From NCBI GenBank assembly GCA_944320405.1, contig CALUHI010000012.1, positions 1 to 64,000 on the forward strand: a stretch of DNA of 64,000 nt, written 5' to 3'. Positions 34,580-43,776 of the stretch are shown piece after piece. The translations under genes and the position numbers were made by a program. Each line of letters begins with the position of its first letter. Positions within the stretch are counted from its first letter, which is position 1. This DNA is from an uncultured Eggerthellaceae bacterium (GTDB lineage Bacteria; Actinomycetota; Coriobacteriia; Coriobacteriales; Eggerthellaceae). The notes under the pieces were generated by a model. It ran no database searches. It had not been told where the DNA came from and worked only from the letters and a program-made list of their open reading frames with translations.

Positions 34580-34679
34580 TTCTGTGCCCCTTCCCTGCGT
34601 AGTTTTCACATCTGCTCTATTTTACGCGCTCAAACCACTCGCAGCGCCGAAATCGACCGCCGCGGAACTCAAGCAAGGC

Positions 34680-35513
34680 CTACACTTCCACCTGCGCGCC
34701 CGTGTACAGGTAGCTCACTCGTTCACCCAGCTCATCACGCAAAATGCCATATGCGTCGAGGCCGGTGCAATGGAACGTGTAGTAACGCGCAGGCCGTTTT
34801 GCGAGTTCGCAAGCGAGTTCTCGCGTGAACTCCGGTGCCTCGACCTTTCCCGAGCCGGGATCCATCAGGTGGAATCCCGCCACGACAACATCCATCGGCG
34901 CACCAACAAGCTCCTCTGCCTTGTCCATGATGTTCAAGATGCCGCAATGCGAGCATCCCGACACAAGAATGTGCCGCTCCCCTTCCGTCACGATCAAGCT
35001 TTGTTCGTGGCGGAATGAATCGGGGGTGAACCCTTCCCCTGCCTGCTCCAACAGCACGCCGTTGGATTTGACGATGGGGTGGACAATCGAAACGGCAGAA
35101 AACAGAAACAGGTTGTCGCCAAGTGCCACCTGATCGCCAATCTTCAGAAAGCGTGGGTCATCTGCAAGAGCGGGATCCAGGCCGATGTTGCGATGGTTCT
35201 CCGGCGTGCCCGCCGCATGCGGCTCGAATGCATGCTCGTTCACATAAATCGGCGCGGGCGCAAGAAGCTTGCTCGTTGCGTCGAGATACGCCCTCAGCCC
35301 GCCGCCATGATCCGAATGCCCGTGCGAAATTACGACCGCGTGAGCTGAGCGCACATCAACGCCCACCGCGAGGGCGTTTTCCAAAAAGAACTCGTCCGGT
35401 CCCACGTCGAACAGGATGCGCGCCCCTTGGCTTTCCAAAAACAGGCTGAGCCCATGACGCGCCGCAAAGCGCGCGGACGGGGTCACGTTCTCCATCAGCA
35501 CCGTTACTTTCAT
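34680..35513 (-). CDS. Metallo-beta-lactamase fold hydrolase
   Basis: 277 residues starting MKVTVLMENVTPS. The metal motif is VVISHGHSDHGGGLRAYLD, later metal ligands are in VSGCSHCGILNI and VVAGFHLMDP, and the final motif is YYTFHCTG. This pattern matches the MBL family annotated after archaeal dihydropterin/aminobenzene phosphate synthase; the real bacterial substrate is unknown. GCGAGGGAAGGATCGCC precedes the ATG at 35513. Confidence 0.88.
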   Translation of the reverse strand: MKVTVLMENVTPSARFAARHGLSLFLESQGARILFDVGPDEFFLENALAVGVDVRSAHAVVISHGHSDHGGGLRAYLDATSKLLAPAPIYVNEHAFEPHAAGTPENHRNIGLDPALADDPRFLKIGDQVALGDNLFLFSAVSIVHPIVKSNGVLLEQAGEGFTPDSFRHEQSLIVTEGERHILVSGCSHCGILNIMDKAEELVGAPMDVVVAGFHLMDPGSGKVEAPEFTRELACELAKRPARYYTFHCTGLDAYGILRDELGERVSYLYTGAQVEV

Positions 35514-36152
35514 GGCGATCCTTCCCTCGCAATTGCCGTAGTCGAAAGTATACGCGCCTGACACAACCACGGCATCCGAAGACCCAACCCGAAAGCCCGC
35601 GCATGCAGCGGCGGCGTCTGACGGATCAACCCCAAGGCTTGCGCACGCAGCTTTGCGCAGGCTTTAGCCGAAGGTTTACGCGCAGCCTCGCGCAGGCTTT
35701 TTGCAATAATTGACCGTTTTCTGTCGAAGTGCGTGGGCTCGTTCGTTCAAAACCCTCCGTTTTGGGAAAATTGCGCACCTTGCTGCCTTCTCTGTTTCAG
35801 CCTGAACAGAGGGCTTTCGTGCGGAAGCCCTCTGACCTGGGGCTTTGCAAAATGCTGTTCGCAGCAGAGGGAAGCACTTCGGTACTGGTCGCACACTTCT
35901 CGATCAAACGGGCAAAAAACCCGAAAAGCCTGTCGACCCTGCGAGAATCGCGACGCCACGTCTTGCCTCCGGCTGGTCCAGCATTGCGACAGCGGGTGGG
36001 TCGAGCGGAATGAGGAAGTCAACAATACTTTGACGAAGGTAAGAGGGTATGCGGCGCGGACGCGCCCACCGATACAATGGATAGTCGCGCGTCTCAGCTT
36101 CGGGACACACCTCCGGCTGCCGCGCGCTTATTCAACACGAGAAAGGAACCCG
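35514..36152. other. Long intergenic stretch with a hairpin
   Basis: No gene is supported in these 639 bp. The open frame running through from 35733 into the alarmone synthetase gene has no recognisable protein in its first 140 codons. Seen here are direct repeats of GCGCAGGCTTT near 35655-35700 and a 10-bp hairpin, CAGAGGGCTT with AAGCCCTCTG (35807-35834), without a T-run. Confidence 0.5.
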
Positions 36153-36842
36153 ATGCAGAGGATCCTGGCGAACGGAATCGAATCGCTTGAAGCCGCGCTG
36201 CGGACGAGGCTCAACACCGAAGAATCCCGCGAATGGATCAGGGAGCAGTCCCGCCCGTTCCGCGAGCTGATGTCATACTATCGCTGTGCCTTGATGGAAG
36301 TGGAAACGAAGTTTCGCGTGCTGAACGAAGAACTTTCTCTCGAAGGCGAGGCCAACCCGATCGATGCTATCGAGTCGCGCCTTAAGACGCCTGAAAGCAT
36401 CTTGGAGAAGGTCGACCGTAAGGGCATCGAGTTTTCCGTCGAGGCCATCGAGGAGCATATCGATGACATTGCGGGCATTCGTGTGATCTGCTCGTTTGAA
36501 TCGGACGTGTACCTGATCGCTGAATCGCTGCTGCGCCAAACCGACGTGCAGCTCATCGAGCGCATCGACTACATCGCCAACCCCAAACCCAGCGGATACC
36601 GCAGCCTGCATCTGGTGATCGCCATTCCGATTTTCCTGTACGACGAAAAGAAGATTATGAAGGTGGAAGTGCAGCTGCGCACGATGGCGATGGACATGTG
36701 GGCAAGCCTCGAACACAAGATCGCCTACAAGAAAACCCAGCCGAGCGACCCCGAGGCCATGCGCAACAACCTGTTGGAATGCGCCGAACTCTCCGCCCGC
36801 ATCGACAAACTCATGTCCGAAGCCCGCTCCATGGCCGGATAA
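36153..36842 (+). CDS. Small alarmone synthetase (RelQ-type (p)ppGpp synthetase)
   Basis: 229 residues from ATG 36153 with GAAAGGAACCCG upstream. RelA/SpoT synthetase motifs are visible: ESILEKVDRKG, HIDDIAGIRVICSF, NPKPSGYRSLHLVI, VEVQLRTMAMDMWASLEHKIAYK. No HD hydrolase, TGS or ACT domain is present, so it is a single-domain synthetase of the RelQ (YjbM) type, transferring pyrophosphate from ATP to GDP or GTP in stress. It is the only plus-strand gene in this part. Confidence 0.93.
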   Translation: MQRILANGIESLEAALRTRLNTEESREWIREQSRPFRELMSYYRCALMEVETKFRVLNEELSLEGEANPIDAIESRLKTPESILEKVDRKGIEFSVEAIEEHIDDIAGIRVICSFESDVYLIAESLLRQTDVQLIERIDYIANPKPSGYRSLHLVIAIPIFLYDEKKIMKVEVQLRTMAMDMWASLEHKIAYKKTQPSDPEAMRNNLLECAELSARIDKLMSEARSMAG

Positions 36843-36873
36843 CCGCCCGCCACCGCTCATTTTTTTTGTCGAA

Positions 36874-37038
36874 CAGGTCGAGCATAAGTAGCTGAGGGTT
36901 TCTGTGGTGCCGAAGATTCGTGGGATCGCTGGGGCGAAGCGTACTAAGGTACGCGAGTCCCAGGGATCGCGCGAAGATTCGGCACCACAGAAACCCTCAG
37001 CGGACGAGTAGTTCCGCGGGTCGGCAGACCCGCGGAAC
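36874..37038 (-). repeat. 165-bp structured element, copy 3 (most regular)
   Basis: The outer stem is uninterrupted over 23 bp (CTGAGGGTTTCTGTGGTGCC... with its exact complement ending CCCTCAG at about 36999). Inner stems are CTGGG/CCCAG and GCGTAC-TAAG-GTACGC. The end hairpin is GTTCCGCGGGTC-GGCA-GACCCGCGGAAC (37011-37038). It lies 3' of tRNA-Phe on the minus strand, separated from it by the tRNA terminator. Confidence 0.92.
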
Positions 37039-37040
37039 TA

Positions 37041-37069
37041 AAAAGCCCCGCGCGGCGCGCGGGGCTTTT
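37041..37069. terminator. Strong bidirectional terminator after tRNA-Phe
   Basis: A perfect 13-bp stem, AAAAGCCCCGCGC (37041-37053) with GCGCGGGGCTTTT (37057-37069), 3-nt loop. On the minus strand it follows tRNA-Phe by 7 bp. Confidence 0.9.
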
Positions 37070-37076
37070 GAGATCA

Positions 37077-37152
37077 TGGTGGTCAGAGAGGGACTTGAAC
37101 CCCCGGCACGGGGATTTTCAGTCCCCTGCTCTACCAACTGAGCTACCTGACC
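37077..37152 (-). tRNA. tRNA-Phe(GAA)
   Basis: Minus-strand cloverleaf: acceptor GGTCAGG with TCTGACC (one G-T pair), D-arm TAGCTCAGTTGGTAGAGC, anticodon loop CTGAAAA with anticodon GAA, T-arm GGTTCAAGTCC and encoded CCA at 37077-37079. Confidence 0.96.
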
Positions 37153-37220
37153 GGATGGCATCCTTTGCGAATGCGAGGATGTATTCTACCGGATGGGCCA
37201 TACGCCGTCAAGCGACGATT

Positions 37221-38546
37221 TTACTTGCAGGCGATGCCCTCCCCAAACAGGAGCTCTTTCTCCTCGCCAGGGAGCGCGGCGCGCGCCTGATCGCGCAGGT
37301 TGTTCACACCGATGAAGAACTGGCGCATCATCACCACCAGCAGATAGCGACCCTTCGCCGTGAGCGTAAGCTCGTCGTCGTTGTCGTGATCGAACGCGCC
37401 CGACAGCTTCATGAACGCCATTTCCGCAGGAAGACCCGCTTCCACCGTGCAGTCGAAGTCGCGCAGCCAAGCGCGTTTGTCCAGGCGACCGCCGAACAGC
37501 TGCATCATGAAACGGTACCGCATGCGGTCGCGTTTGCTGAACGTGGTCTTGCCCATGATGGACATGCGACCCGACTCGATGGCGGCGTTGTAGTCGCGCA
37601 CCGAGAACGTGTTGACGTACAGATTCGAGCCCAGGTAGGTGATGCCACCGGACCCGATGGCAGGGTATTCCTCGTAATCGACCACGTACTCGTCGATCAT
37701 CGCATCCTCTGCCGCCGCGACGGTGTCCAGGCGGTTGAACGTCCACGCCGAGCCATGGGTGAACAGCGGCTTCTCGCCACCACACAGAAGCTCGTCGATG
37801 ATCTGGTAGAACAGCTGCTCACGTTGGTAGTCGACCTTGCCCACCGTGCGCGCCAAACTGCGCTCGACCGACGGCGAGGCCATCAGCGGGTAGAACGTGG
37901 TCTGGCTTGCGCCACTTTCGATCACGCGCTCGATATCGCTGATGAGAATGTCTTCCGTCTGCGCCGGGAAGTTGAAGATCATGTCGGCGTTCATCGACAC
38001 GAAGTACGGGCTGGCCTCCTGGATGCGTGCAACGATCTCGTCGCCGCTGCCGTACTTGTCGTAGCGATCCATCTGCTTCAGCAGCCCGTCGTCGAAACTC
38101 TGTACGCCAACGGACAGGCGCTGGACGCGGCCTTTCAGCTTGTTCAGGTAGCTGGGAATCAAGTGGTTGGGGTTGGTCTCGCTCGACACCTCTTTGATCG
38201 AGAACAGGTCGCGTGCCTGATCGATGGTCTCGCACAGCTCGTCGATCATGATGGTGGGGGTGCCGCCGCCCACGTACAGGCTCTCGAAGTCGTAGCCGAG
38301 ATCCTTCAACATGCGCATTTCCTTGCGCATGTTCTGGAAGTACGGGCGCGCGCGATCCTCCGCGTAAGGGAAGCGGTTGAACGAGCAGTACGGGCACAGC
38401 CGCTCGCAGAACGGCACATGCGCGTACAGCATGTAGCGCTTGCCTGGTTCAGGCGCAGGCACGTGCGTCTCATCGGTGGGACGCAGCTTCAAATACTGGT
38501 TGGTGCACTGCCGCACCACCTTGGACAACAATCGTTCGGACAGCAT
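37221..38546 (-). CDS. Radical SAM protein, coproporphyrinogen III oxidase (HemN/HemW) family
   Basis: 441 residues. The iron-sulfur motif is C47-x3-C51-x2-C54 in HVPFCERLCPYCSF; SLYVGGGTPTIM and RLSVGVQSFDDGLLKQMDR follow, typical of HemN/HemW. The C-terminus includes the HemN-like winged part with MRYRFMMQLFGG. It could be an oxygen-independent coproporphyrinogen dehydrogenase, the haem chaperone HemW, or another relative; the sequence alone does not decide. It ends the unit after purD, 3 bp downstream of the purD stop. Confidence 0.85.
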   Translation of the reverse strand: MLSERLLSKVVRQCTNQYLKLRPTDETHVPAPEPGKRYMLYAHVPFCERLCPYCSFNRFPYAEDRARPYFQNMRKEMRMLKDLGYDFESLYVGGGTPTIMIDELCETIDQARDLFSIKEVSSETNPNHLIPSYLNKLKGRVQRLSVGVQSFDDGLLKQMDRYDKYGSGDEIVARIQEASPYFVSMNADMIFNFPAQTEDILISDIERVIESGASQTTFYPLMASPSVERSLARTVGKVDYQREQLFYQIIDELLCGGEKPLFTHGSAWTFNRLDTVAAAEDAMIDEYVVDYEEYPAIGSGGITYLGSNLYVNTFSVRDYNAAIESGRMSIMGKTTFSKRDRMRYRFMMQLFGGRLDKRAWLRDFDCTVEAGLPAEMAFMKLSGAFDHDNDDELTLTAKGRYLLVVMMRQFFIGVNNLRDQARAALPGEEKELLFGEGIACK

Positions 38547-38549
38547 CCT

Positions 38550-39842
38550 TTAAGCCCATGCCTCTCGGCCGCGGCTGGCTTTCTCGCCGATGTCGGAGCG
38601 GAACTGCTTGCCCTCGAAGTTGATGAGGTCGCACGCACGGTAAGCCTGCTCGCGAGCCTCTTCGAACGTGTCGCCCAAGGCCACCACGTTCAGCACGCGA
38701 CCACCAGCGGTGATCAGCTCACCGTCAGAGTTGAGAGCGGTTCCCGCATGGAACACCGTCACGCCGTCGAGCTCCTCGGCTTCGTCGATACCCAGGATGA
38801 CCTTGCCCTTTTCGTAGGAACCGGGGTAACCGGCGCTTGCCAGCACCACGCACACGGCCCAGCGGTCGGACCATGCCAGATCGATGTCGTCGGGGCGGCC
38901 TTCCGCGACCGCCATCATGATGTCCACCAGGTCGGACTCGAGGCGCGGCAGAACAACCTGCGTCTCGGGGTCGCCAAAGCGGACGTTGTACTCAACAACC
39001 TTGGGACCCTGCGGCGTCAGCATGAACCCGCCGTACAGCACACCACGATAGTCAGCGGCGAACGGCTCGCGCGCGGTTGCCGCGGCAGCGGTCTCCATGA
39101 CTTTCACCATGGCAGCCATCTCGTCGTCGGTGACGATGGGCACCGGGGAGTACACGCCCATGCCGCCGGTGTTGGGACCCTTGTCGCCATCGAAGGCGCG
39201 CTTGTGGTCCTGCGCCGGCGCCATGCAATGCGCCTTGCCGTTGGAAACAAACGCCAGAAGCGAGCACTCCGGGCCGGTCATGCACTCCTCGATGACCACC
39301 TTGCTGCCCGCAGCGCCAAACGCGCCGTCAAAGCAGTTGCGCACTGCTTCTTCGGCATCCGCCAGCGTCTCCGCAACCACAACACCCTTGCCTGCTGCCA
39401 AACCGTCGGCCTTGATGACGATAGGCGCGCCCTGCTCGCGCACGTATGCGAGCGCCGACTCGCACTCGGTGAACGTGGCGTAGGCGGCCGTGGGGATGTC
39501 GTTGTCGCCCATGAACTTCTTGCTGTAATCCTTGCTGCCCTCAAGCTGGGCGCCTTCAGCGTTGGGGCCGAACACGGGAATGCCCGCAGCGCGCAGCGAG
39601 TCGGCAACACCAGCAACCAACGGAGCCTCGGGGCCAATGACCACCAGGTCGATCTCGCGATCGCGCACAAAACCCAAAACGGCATCGCCGTTCATCATGT
39701 CGAGGTTGGGGATGTTCTCGGCAACGCCCGCCGTGCCGCCATTGCCCGGCGCCACGAACAGCTTGTCGCACTTCGGCGACTTCGCGATAGCCCAAGCAAT
39801 AGCATGCTCACGCCCACCGCTACCCAACACCAAAATGTTCAT
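38550..39842 (-). CDS. purD: Phosphoribosylamine-glycine ligase
   Basis: 430 residues from ATG 39842, six bases after GAAAGGA; the ATG two codons earlier sits directly on that site. N-terminal MNILVLGSGGREHAIAW, ATP-grasp signature GPNTGGMGVYSPVPI and RFGDPETQVVLPRLESDLVD are diagnostic. It makes GAR from phosphoribosylamine and glycine. The radical SAM gene follows directly. A 123-bp inverted repeat lies upstream. Confidence 0.96.
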   Translation of the reverse strand: MNILVLGSGGREHAIAWAIAKSPKCDKLFVAPGNGGTAGVAENIPNLDMMNGDAVLGFVRDREIDLVVIGPEAPLVAGVADSLRAAGIPVFGPNAEGAQLEGSKDYSKKFMGDNDIPTAAYATFTECESALAYVREQGAPIVIKADGLAAGKGVVVAETLADAEEAVRNCFDGAFGAAGSKVVIEECMTGPECSLLAFVSNGKAHCMAPAQDHKRAFDGDKGPNTGGMGVYSPVPIVTDDEMAAMVKVMETAAAATAREPFAADYRGVLYGGFMLTPQGPKVVEYNVRFGDPETQVVLPRLESDLVDIMMAVAEGRPDDIDLAWSDRWAVCVVLASAGYPGSYEKGKVILGIDEAEELDGVTVFHAGTALNSDGELITAGGRVLNVVALGDTFEEAREQAYRACDLINFEGKQFRSDIGEKASRGREAWA

Positions 39843-39885
39843 CTTCATTCCTTTCGCATGTTTGCGGCCCGGGCCGCATTATGTG

Positions 39886-40008
39886 GCGTGCCGCGCGGCG
39901 GGGGAGGGGGTTGCGCGCAGTTTCCGCACGAGCCGAAACGTCCAGTGGACGTTTCGTGCGAGCTCAGGACTGTTTGAGCACGAGCCCCTCCCCCGCCGTG
40001 CGGCACGC
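39886..40008. repeat. Long inverted repeat between purA and purD
   Basis: GCGTGCCGCGCGGCGGGGGA... (39886-39909) pairs with 39985-40008 over 24 positions with one G-T pair. Inside is a second hairpin, CGAAACGTCC-AGT-GGACGTTTCG (39934-39956). No T-run follows either arm. The sequence differs from the 165-bp element. It may be a cruciform, an mRNA processing or attenuation structure between purA and purD, or a small mobile repeat. Confidence 0.8.
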
Positions 40009-40045
40009 GGACAACCCAATCCGACCTGCCGCCGCAAACTTTGCC

Positions 40046-41362
40046 TTACCTGTCCCAGCCGTGGAGAATAGTTTGATCGCGATCGGCGCCAACGGAGATG
40101 ATGCTGATGCGTACGCCGGCGAGCTCTTCGAGGTGCTCGATGTAGTTGCGCGTGGCTTCGGGCAGCTCTTCGTAGGTCTTGCAACCGGTAATGTCGATGC
40201 CCTTCCAGCCAGGAAGCTCCTCGTAAACGGGCTTGGCGTGGAACAACACACTTTGCTGCATGGGGAAGTAATCGTAGAACTTGCCATCGCACTCGTAAGC
40301 GGTGCACACCTTGATGGTGTCAAACTCGGAAAGCACGTCAAGCTTGGTGAGCGCAACGTCGGTGAGGCCGTTGACCTCGGCAGCGTAACGTGCGATGACG
40401 GCATCAAACCATCCGCAGCGACGCTTGCGGCCGGTGGTCACGCCGAACTCGTGGCCGGCTTCGCACAGGCGCTCGCCCATCTCGGCTTCCTCACCCTCGC
40501 CGCCGTTTTCGGCAAAGCGCAGCTCGGTGGGGAACGGACCGCCACCCACGCGCGTAACGTATGCCTTCTGGATGCCCAGCACGCGTTCGATAGCGGTGGG
40601 GCCAACGCCAGAACCCGTCGCCGCGCCGCCGGCGCAGCACGAGGAAGAGGTCACGTACGGATACGTACCATGGTCGATATCGAGCAGCGTGCCCTGCGCG
40701 CCCTCGAACAGGATGGACTTGCCATCGCGCAGCGCGTCGTTAAGCAGCTGTGCCGTCTCGGCCATGTAGGGCTGCAGGATGCGCGCGTAGGGCAGGTACT
40801 CCTCGCAGATCTCCTCCACGGTGTAGGTGTGCAGGCCATAGATCTTTTCGAGGATGGGGTTCTTCTGAGCAAGAGCGGTGGCCACCTTCAGGCGGAAGAT
40901 CTTCTCGTCCAGAAGATCCTGCACGCGGATGCCCTTGCGGGCGGCTTTGTCCTGGTAGCAGGGGCCGATGCCGCGCTTGGTGGTGCCGATCTGGTTTTCG
41001 CCCAGGCGCTTTTCGTCGGCGCCGTCGAGGTCCTTGTGGTAGGGCATGATGATGTGGGCGTCGCAGCTGATCTTCAGATTCTTGCAGGAGATGCCCTCTG
41101 CTTCGAGCATGGCCATCTCGGTGATCAGCACGCCGGGGTCGATGACCACGCCGTTGCCGATGACCGGCACCGCGTGCTCGTACATAACACCCGACGGCAT
41201 CAGATGCAGCGCAAGCTTCTTGTCTCCATGAATAACCGTGTGACCTGCGTTGTTGCCGCCTTGGTAGCGCACCACGTAATCGTAGTCGCTGGCAATGAGA
41301 TCGGTGATCTTGCCTTTGCCTTCATCGCCCCACTGGGCTCCGACGAGTACCGTCCTGGGCAT
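40046..41362 (-). CDS. purA: Adenylosuccinate synthetase
   Basis: 438 residues starting MPRTVLVGAQWGDEGKGKITD, the GTP-binding and catalytic Asp loop, then NNAGHT, GTTKRGIGPCYQDKAARKG, LFEGAQGTLLDIDHGTYPYVTSS and TTGRKRRCGWFD. It joins IMP and aspartate using GTP, the first AMP-specific step. Start 41362 follows AACGAAAGG. It lies upstream of purD, with the long inverted repeat between them. Confidence 0.97.
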   Translation of the reverse strand: MPRTVLVGAQWGDEGKGKITDLIASDYDYVVRYQGGNNAGHTVIHGDKKLALHLMPSGVMYEHAVPVIGNGVVIDPGVLITEMAMLEAEGISCKNLKISCDAHIIMPYHKDLDGADEKRLGENQIGTTKRGIGPCYQDKAARKGIRVQDLLDEKIFRLKVATALAQKNPILEKIYGLHTYTVEEICEEYLPYARILQPYMAETAQLLNDALRDGKSILFEGAQGTLLDIDHGTYPYVTSSSCCAGGAATGSGVGPTAIERVLGIQKAYVTRVGGGPFPTELRFAENGGEGEEAEMGERLCEAGHEFGVTTGRKRRCGWFDAVIARYAAEVNGLTDVALTKLDVLSEFDTIKVCTAYECDGKFYDYFPMQQSVLFHAKPVYEELPGWKGIDITGCKTYEELPEATRNYIEHLEELAGVRISIISVGADRDQTILHGWDR

Positions 41363-41544
41363 TGCTATTCCTTTCGTCGAGATGCGGAACACGCTCCGTT
41401 GACGCATCGTCCCGCAAACTCAATAGTATAGCCGAGTCGGCGAGCACTCATGCAGGTAGAGCGCCGTTTCCCACGATTCTCGAGCGAGATTCCAGAAGAG
41501 CGGAGAATGGCTGGCCAAAACGAAGTTGGAAGACTTCCGCTGCG

Positions 41545-43776
41545 CTACAGCCCCAGTTCCGTGAGGCCGGGGTCGGCTTTGCGCAGGGCTTTGGCCACTT
41601 CCTCGTGGCAGGTGAACAGAACCACTTGGCGCGTGCGGGCGAGTTCGGCCAGAGCGCGTGCGGCTCCGCGGCGGCGGCGCGCATCGAAATTGACCAGAAT
41701 GTCGTCGGCAAACACGGGGATGGCACGACCCACGTTGTCGGCCTGCTGCAGCAAGGCGATACGAAGCGCCAGGTAGAGCTGTTGCCGCGTACCAAGCGAA
41801 AGGTGGACCGGCTTGCGCGCGGTCTGCGCTGCGTCCACCACTTGCAGCGTGCCTTCCTGCGACATCCGCACCTCTTCCCATGCTCCGTCGGTCATGATTT
41901 GCAGGTATCGGCTTGCCTGGCGGTACACCTCGGGCTGGCTTTTGCTCTCCCAAGTGGCGATGGACGCGCGCAGCATGCGGCGAGCCAGCAGCAGCGTGGC
42001 ATATTCGCGGGCGCTTTCCTCCTGTCGCGTGAGCAGCTGCTGCAGTTGGATCCTCAGCTCGTCGAGCTGGTGGGCCTCCTGCGCCTGGGCGAGCGTTTGC
42101 TGGAGCTCGCCGTAACGGCGATTCATGCCCTGGCTGGCTTCCAGCAGTGCAGAACGGCGGCGGTTCGCACGCGCAAGCTCTTCATCGAAGCGGGCAAGAG
42201 AATCCGTCCCGTCGAGACCGGCTTCGCAAAACGCCTCGCGACGACGCTCCTTCGCTTCGGCGATGGCACCGTCCACCGAGCTCAGGCGCGACACCAAAGC
42301 ACGGCGGCGCTGGTCGAGAAGCTCCCGTTCGGAGCGGCCCTCGTGCGCTTCGTCAAGCAGCGATCGCGCGCGACGCAGCGACCCTTCCGCAGATGCGAGG
42401 CCCGCATCGTCCAGTTGGTTGCGGATGGACTGCGCGCAGGCATCACGCGCCGCCTCGACCGCCTCGAGCTTCTTGCGGTCTTGCAGCATCACCCAATGCG
42501 CGTCGCGCTCTTGAGCGGCGCGCCGTTCGTCTTCCTTGTTAGGACGGAACAACATGACGAGCGCGCCAACGGCCATGAACAGCGAAAACACCACCACGCC
42601 AGCGCCCAGCGCCGTGAAGGACAGGCTGGATATCTGCCGGCCATGAAGAAACACCGCAACGCCAACCAAAGCGAATAGAACGGGAAGCGCCACGGACAGC
42701 GCCACTTGAGCGCCACGCTGGCGGCGTGCATGCGCGACGTCAGGGGCATGTTGCGCTTCCATCAGCGCTTCGTAGGAAGCAGTCGAGGCCGCCATGTTTT
42801 CGTTTGCCAGATCGACGCCGTGGTCGTGCTTCGCTTGCTCTTCAGCAAGCGCGTCTATTTGGTCGCGCAATGCGCGCTCTTCCGATGCGGATATCTCGAG
42901 CAACGCAGGGTCGTATGCCGAAAGCCGCGTACGCCGTTCGGTGGCGAGGTTCTTAGAATCCTCGCGCAGCGCCTCCCGCTGCCGGCGCAGCTCGTCGAGA
43001 TGCTGCTCGATTCGCTCGACAGCGGCACGTTGCGCGGTCAGGCGCTCGACACGCTCGTTGGCCTCCTCGATGCGCTGGAGCATATCATCGCGCTCGGCTT
43101 CCAACTCGGCGAATTCCTTGTCCAGGTGCCTGACACGATCAGCCTCGCGCGTTGCCTGGGAAACCCGTGCGCGCAGGTCGGATATCTCGCCGGCCAGGTT
43201 CGTAAGCGAATTGCTTGCCGACGCTGCCCGCGAGATCAGCTCGGCGAGACGACGGTCGATCTCCATCAGCGCTTCCGCAGGGCTCGCGCCCGTGCCCGAC
43301 CCCGCCGTAAGCAGCTTGGCAGTGAGATTGGTGGTACCGCGCAGCGTGCGAAGCTCGTCGGAGTTGAGCGAAAACATCGTGCAGTACGTCTCTTTGTCGA
43401 TGTCGGCAACAAGCGATTCGTCGCCCTGCAGACCGTCGGCGTTGCGCGCACGGGAAAGTTCCCTGACCGTACCGTCCTCGTCTGCGAACACGAGCGACCC
43501 TTCGCGCTCGGCATTCGCCGGACGGTAGGTGTTGCGCGAGCCGCGCGCCTCTTCCCAACCGAAGAGGACACCTTTCACGAAAGCCGAAATCGTCGATTTA
43601 CCCGCTTCGTTGCGACCGAACACCACATTCAGATGCGGCGAAAAGGGGCCAACGGTTCGCTCAGAAAACGCTCCGAAGCTACCGATGCGGATGCTTTTCA
43701 GGTACGCAGGCTTGCGGGTGGCGTCCAGGCGCGCATGGCGCGGTGCTGCCGGAAGGTTGCGGACTGGGTCGCTCAT
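41545..43776 (-). CDS. AAA ATPase of SbcC/YhaN type
   Basis: 743 residues. N-terminal LKSIRIGSFGAFSERTVGPF and Walker A VVFGRNEAGKSTISAFV, then about 450 residues of coiled coil interrupted near the middle by two hydrophobic segments (about residues 370-430: LSVALPVLFALVGVAVFLH and ALGAGVVVFSLFMAVG), then HLSLGTRQQLYLALRIA and IPVFADDILVNFD (Walker B). This matches YhaN, the membrane-anchored SbcC relative that works with the YhaO nuclease. Its start overlaps the nuclease stop by 4 bp. Confidence 0.9.
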   Translation of the reverse strand: MSDPVRNLPAAPRHARLDATRKPAYLKSIRIGSFGAFSERTVGPFSPHLNVVFGRNEAGKSTISAFVKGVLFGWEEARGSRNTYRPANAEREGSLVFADEDGTVRELSRARNADGLQGDESLVADIDKETYCTMFSLNSDELRTLRGTTNLTAKLLTAGSGTGASPAEALMEIDRRLAELISRAASASNSLTNLAGEISDLRARVSQATREADRVRHLDKEFAELEAERDDMLQRIEEANERVERLTAQRAAVERIEQHLDELRRQREALREDSKNLATERRTRLSAYDPALLEISASEERALRDQIDALAEEQAKHDHGVDLANENMAASTASYEALMEAQHAPDVAHARRQRGAQVALSVALPVLFALVGVAVFLHGRQISSLSFTALGAGVVVFSLFMAVGALVMLFRPNKEDERRAAQERDAHWVMLQDRKKLEAVEAARDACAQSIRNQLDDAGLASAEGSLRRARSLLDEAHEGRSERELLDQRRRALVSRLSSVDGAIAEAKERRREAFCEAGLDGTDSLARFDEELARANRRRSALLEASQGMNRRYGELQQTLAQAQEAHQLDELRIQLQQLLTRQEESAREYATLLLARRMLRASIATWESKSQPEVYRQASRYLQIMTDGAWEEVRMSQEGTLQVVDAAQTARKPVHLSLGTRQQLYLALRIALLQQADNVGRAIPVFADDILVNFDARRRRGAARALAELARTRQVVLFTCHEEVAKALRKADPGLTELGL

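Noticed and set aside
35733-36152. A 140-codon N-terminal extension of the alarmone synthetase
   Set aside because: The extension has no family similarity, and a good ribosome binding site stands before the ATG at 36153.
37068-39977. A 969-codon plus-strand open frame over tRNA-Phe, the HemN-like gene and purD
   Set aside because: It is a shadow of GC-rich codon usage on the opposite strand; it runs through a tRNA gene, lacks a ribosome binding site and is His/Arg/Val-rich without any domain.
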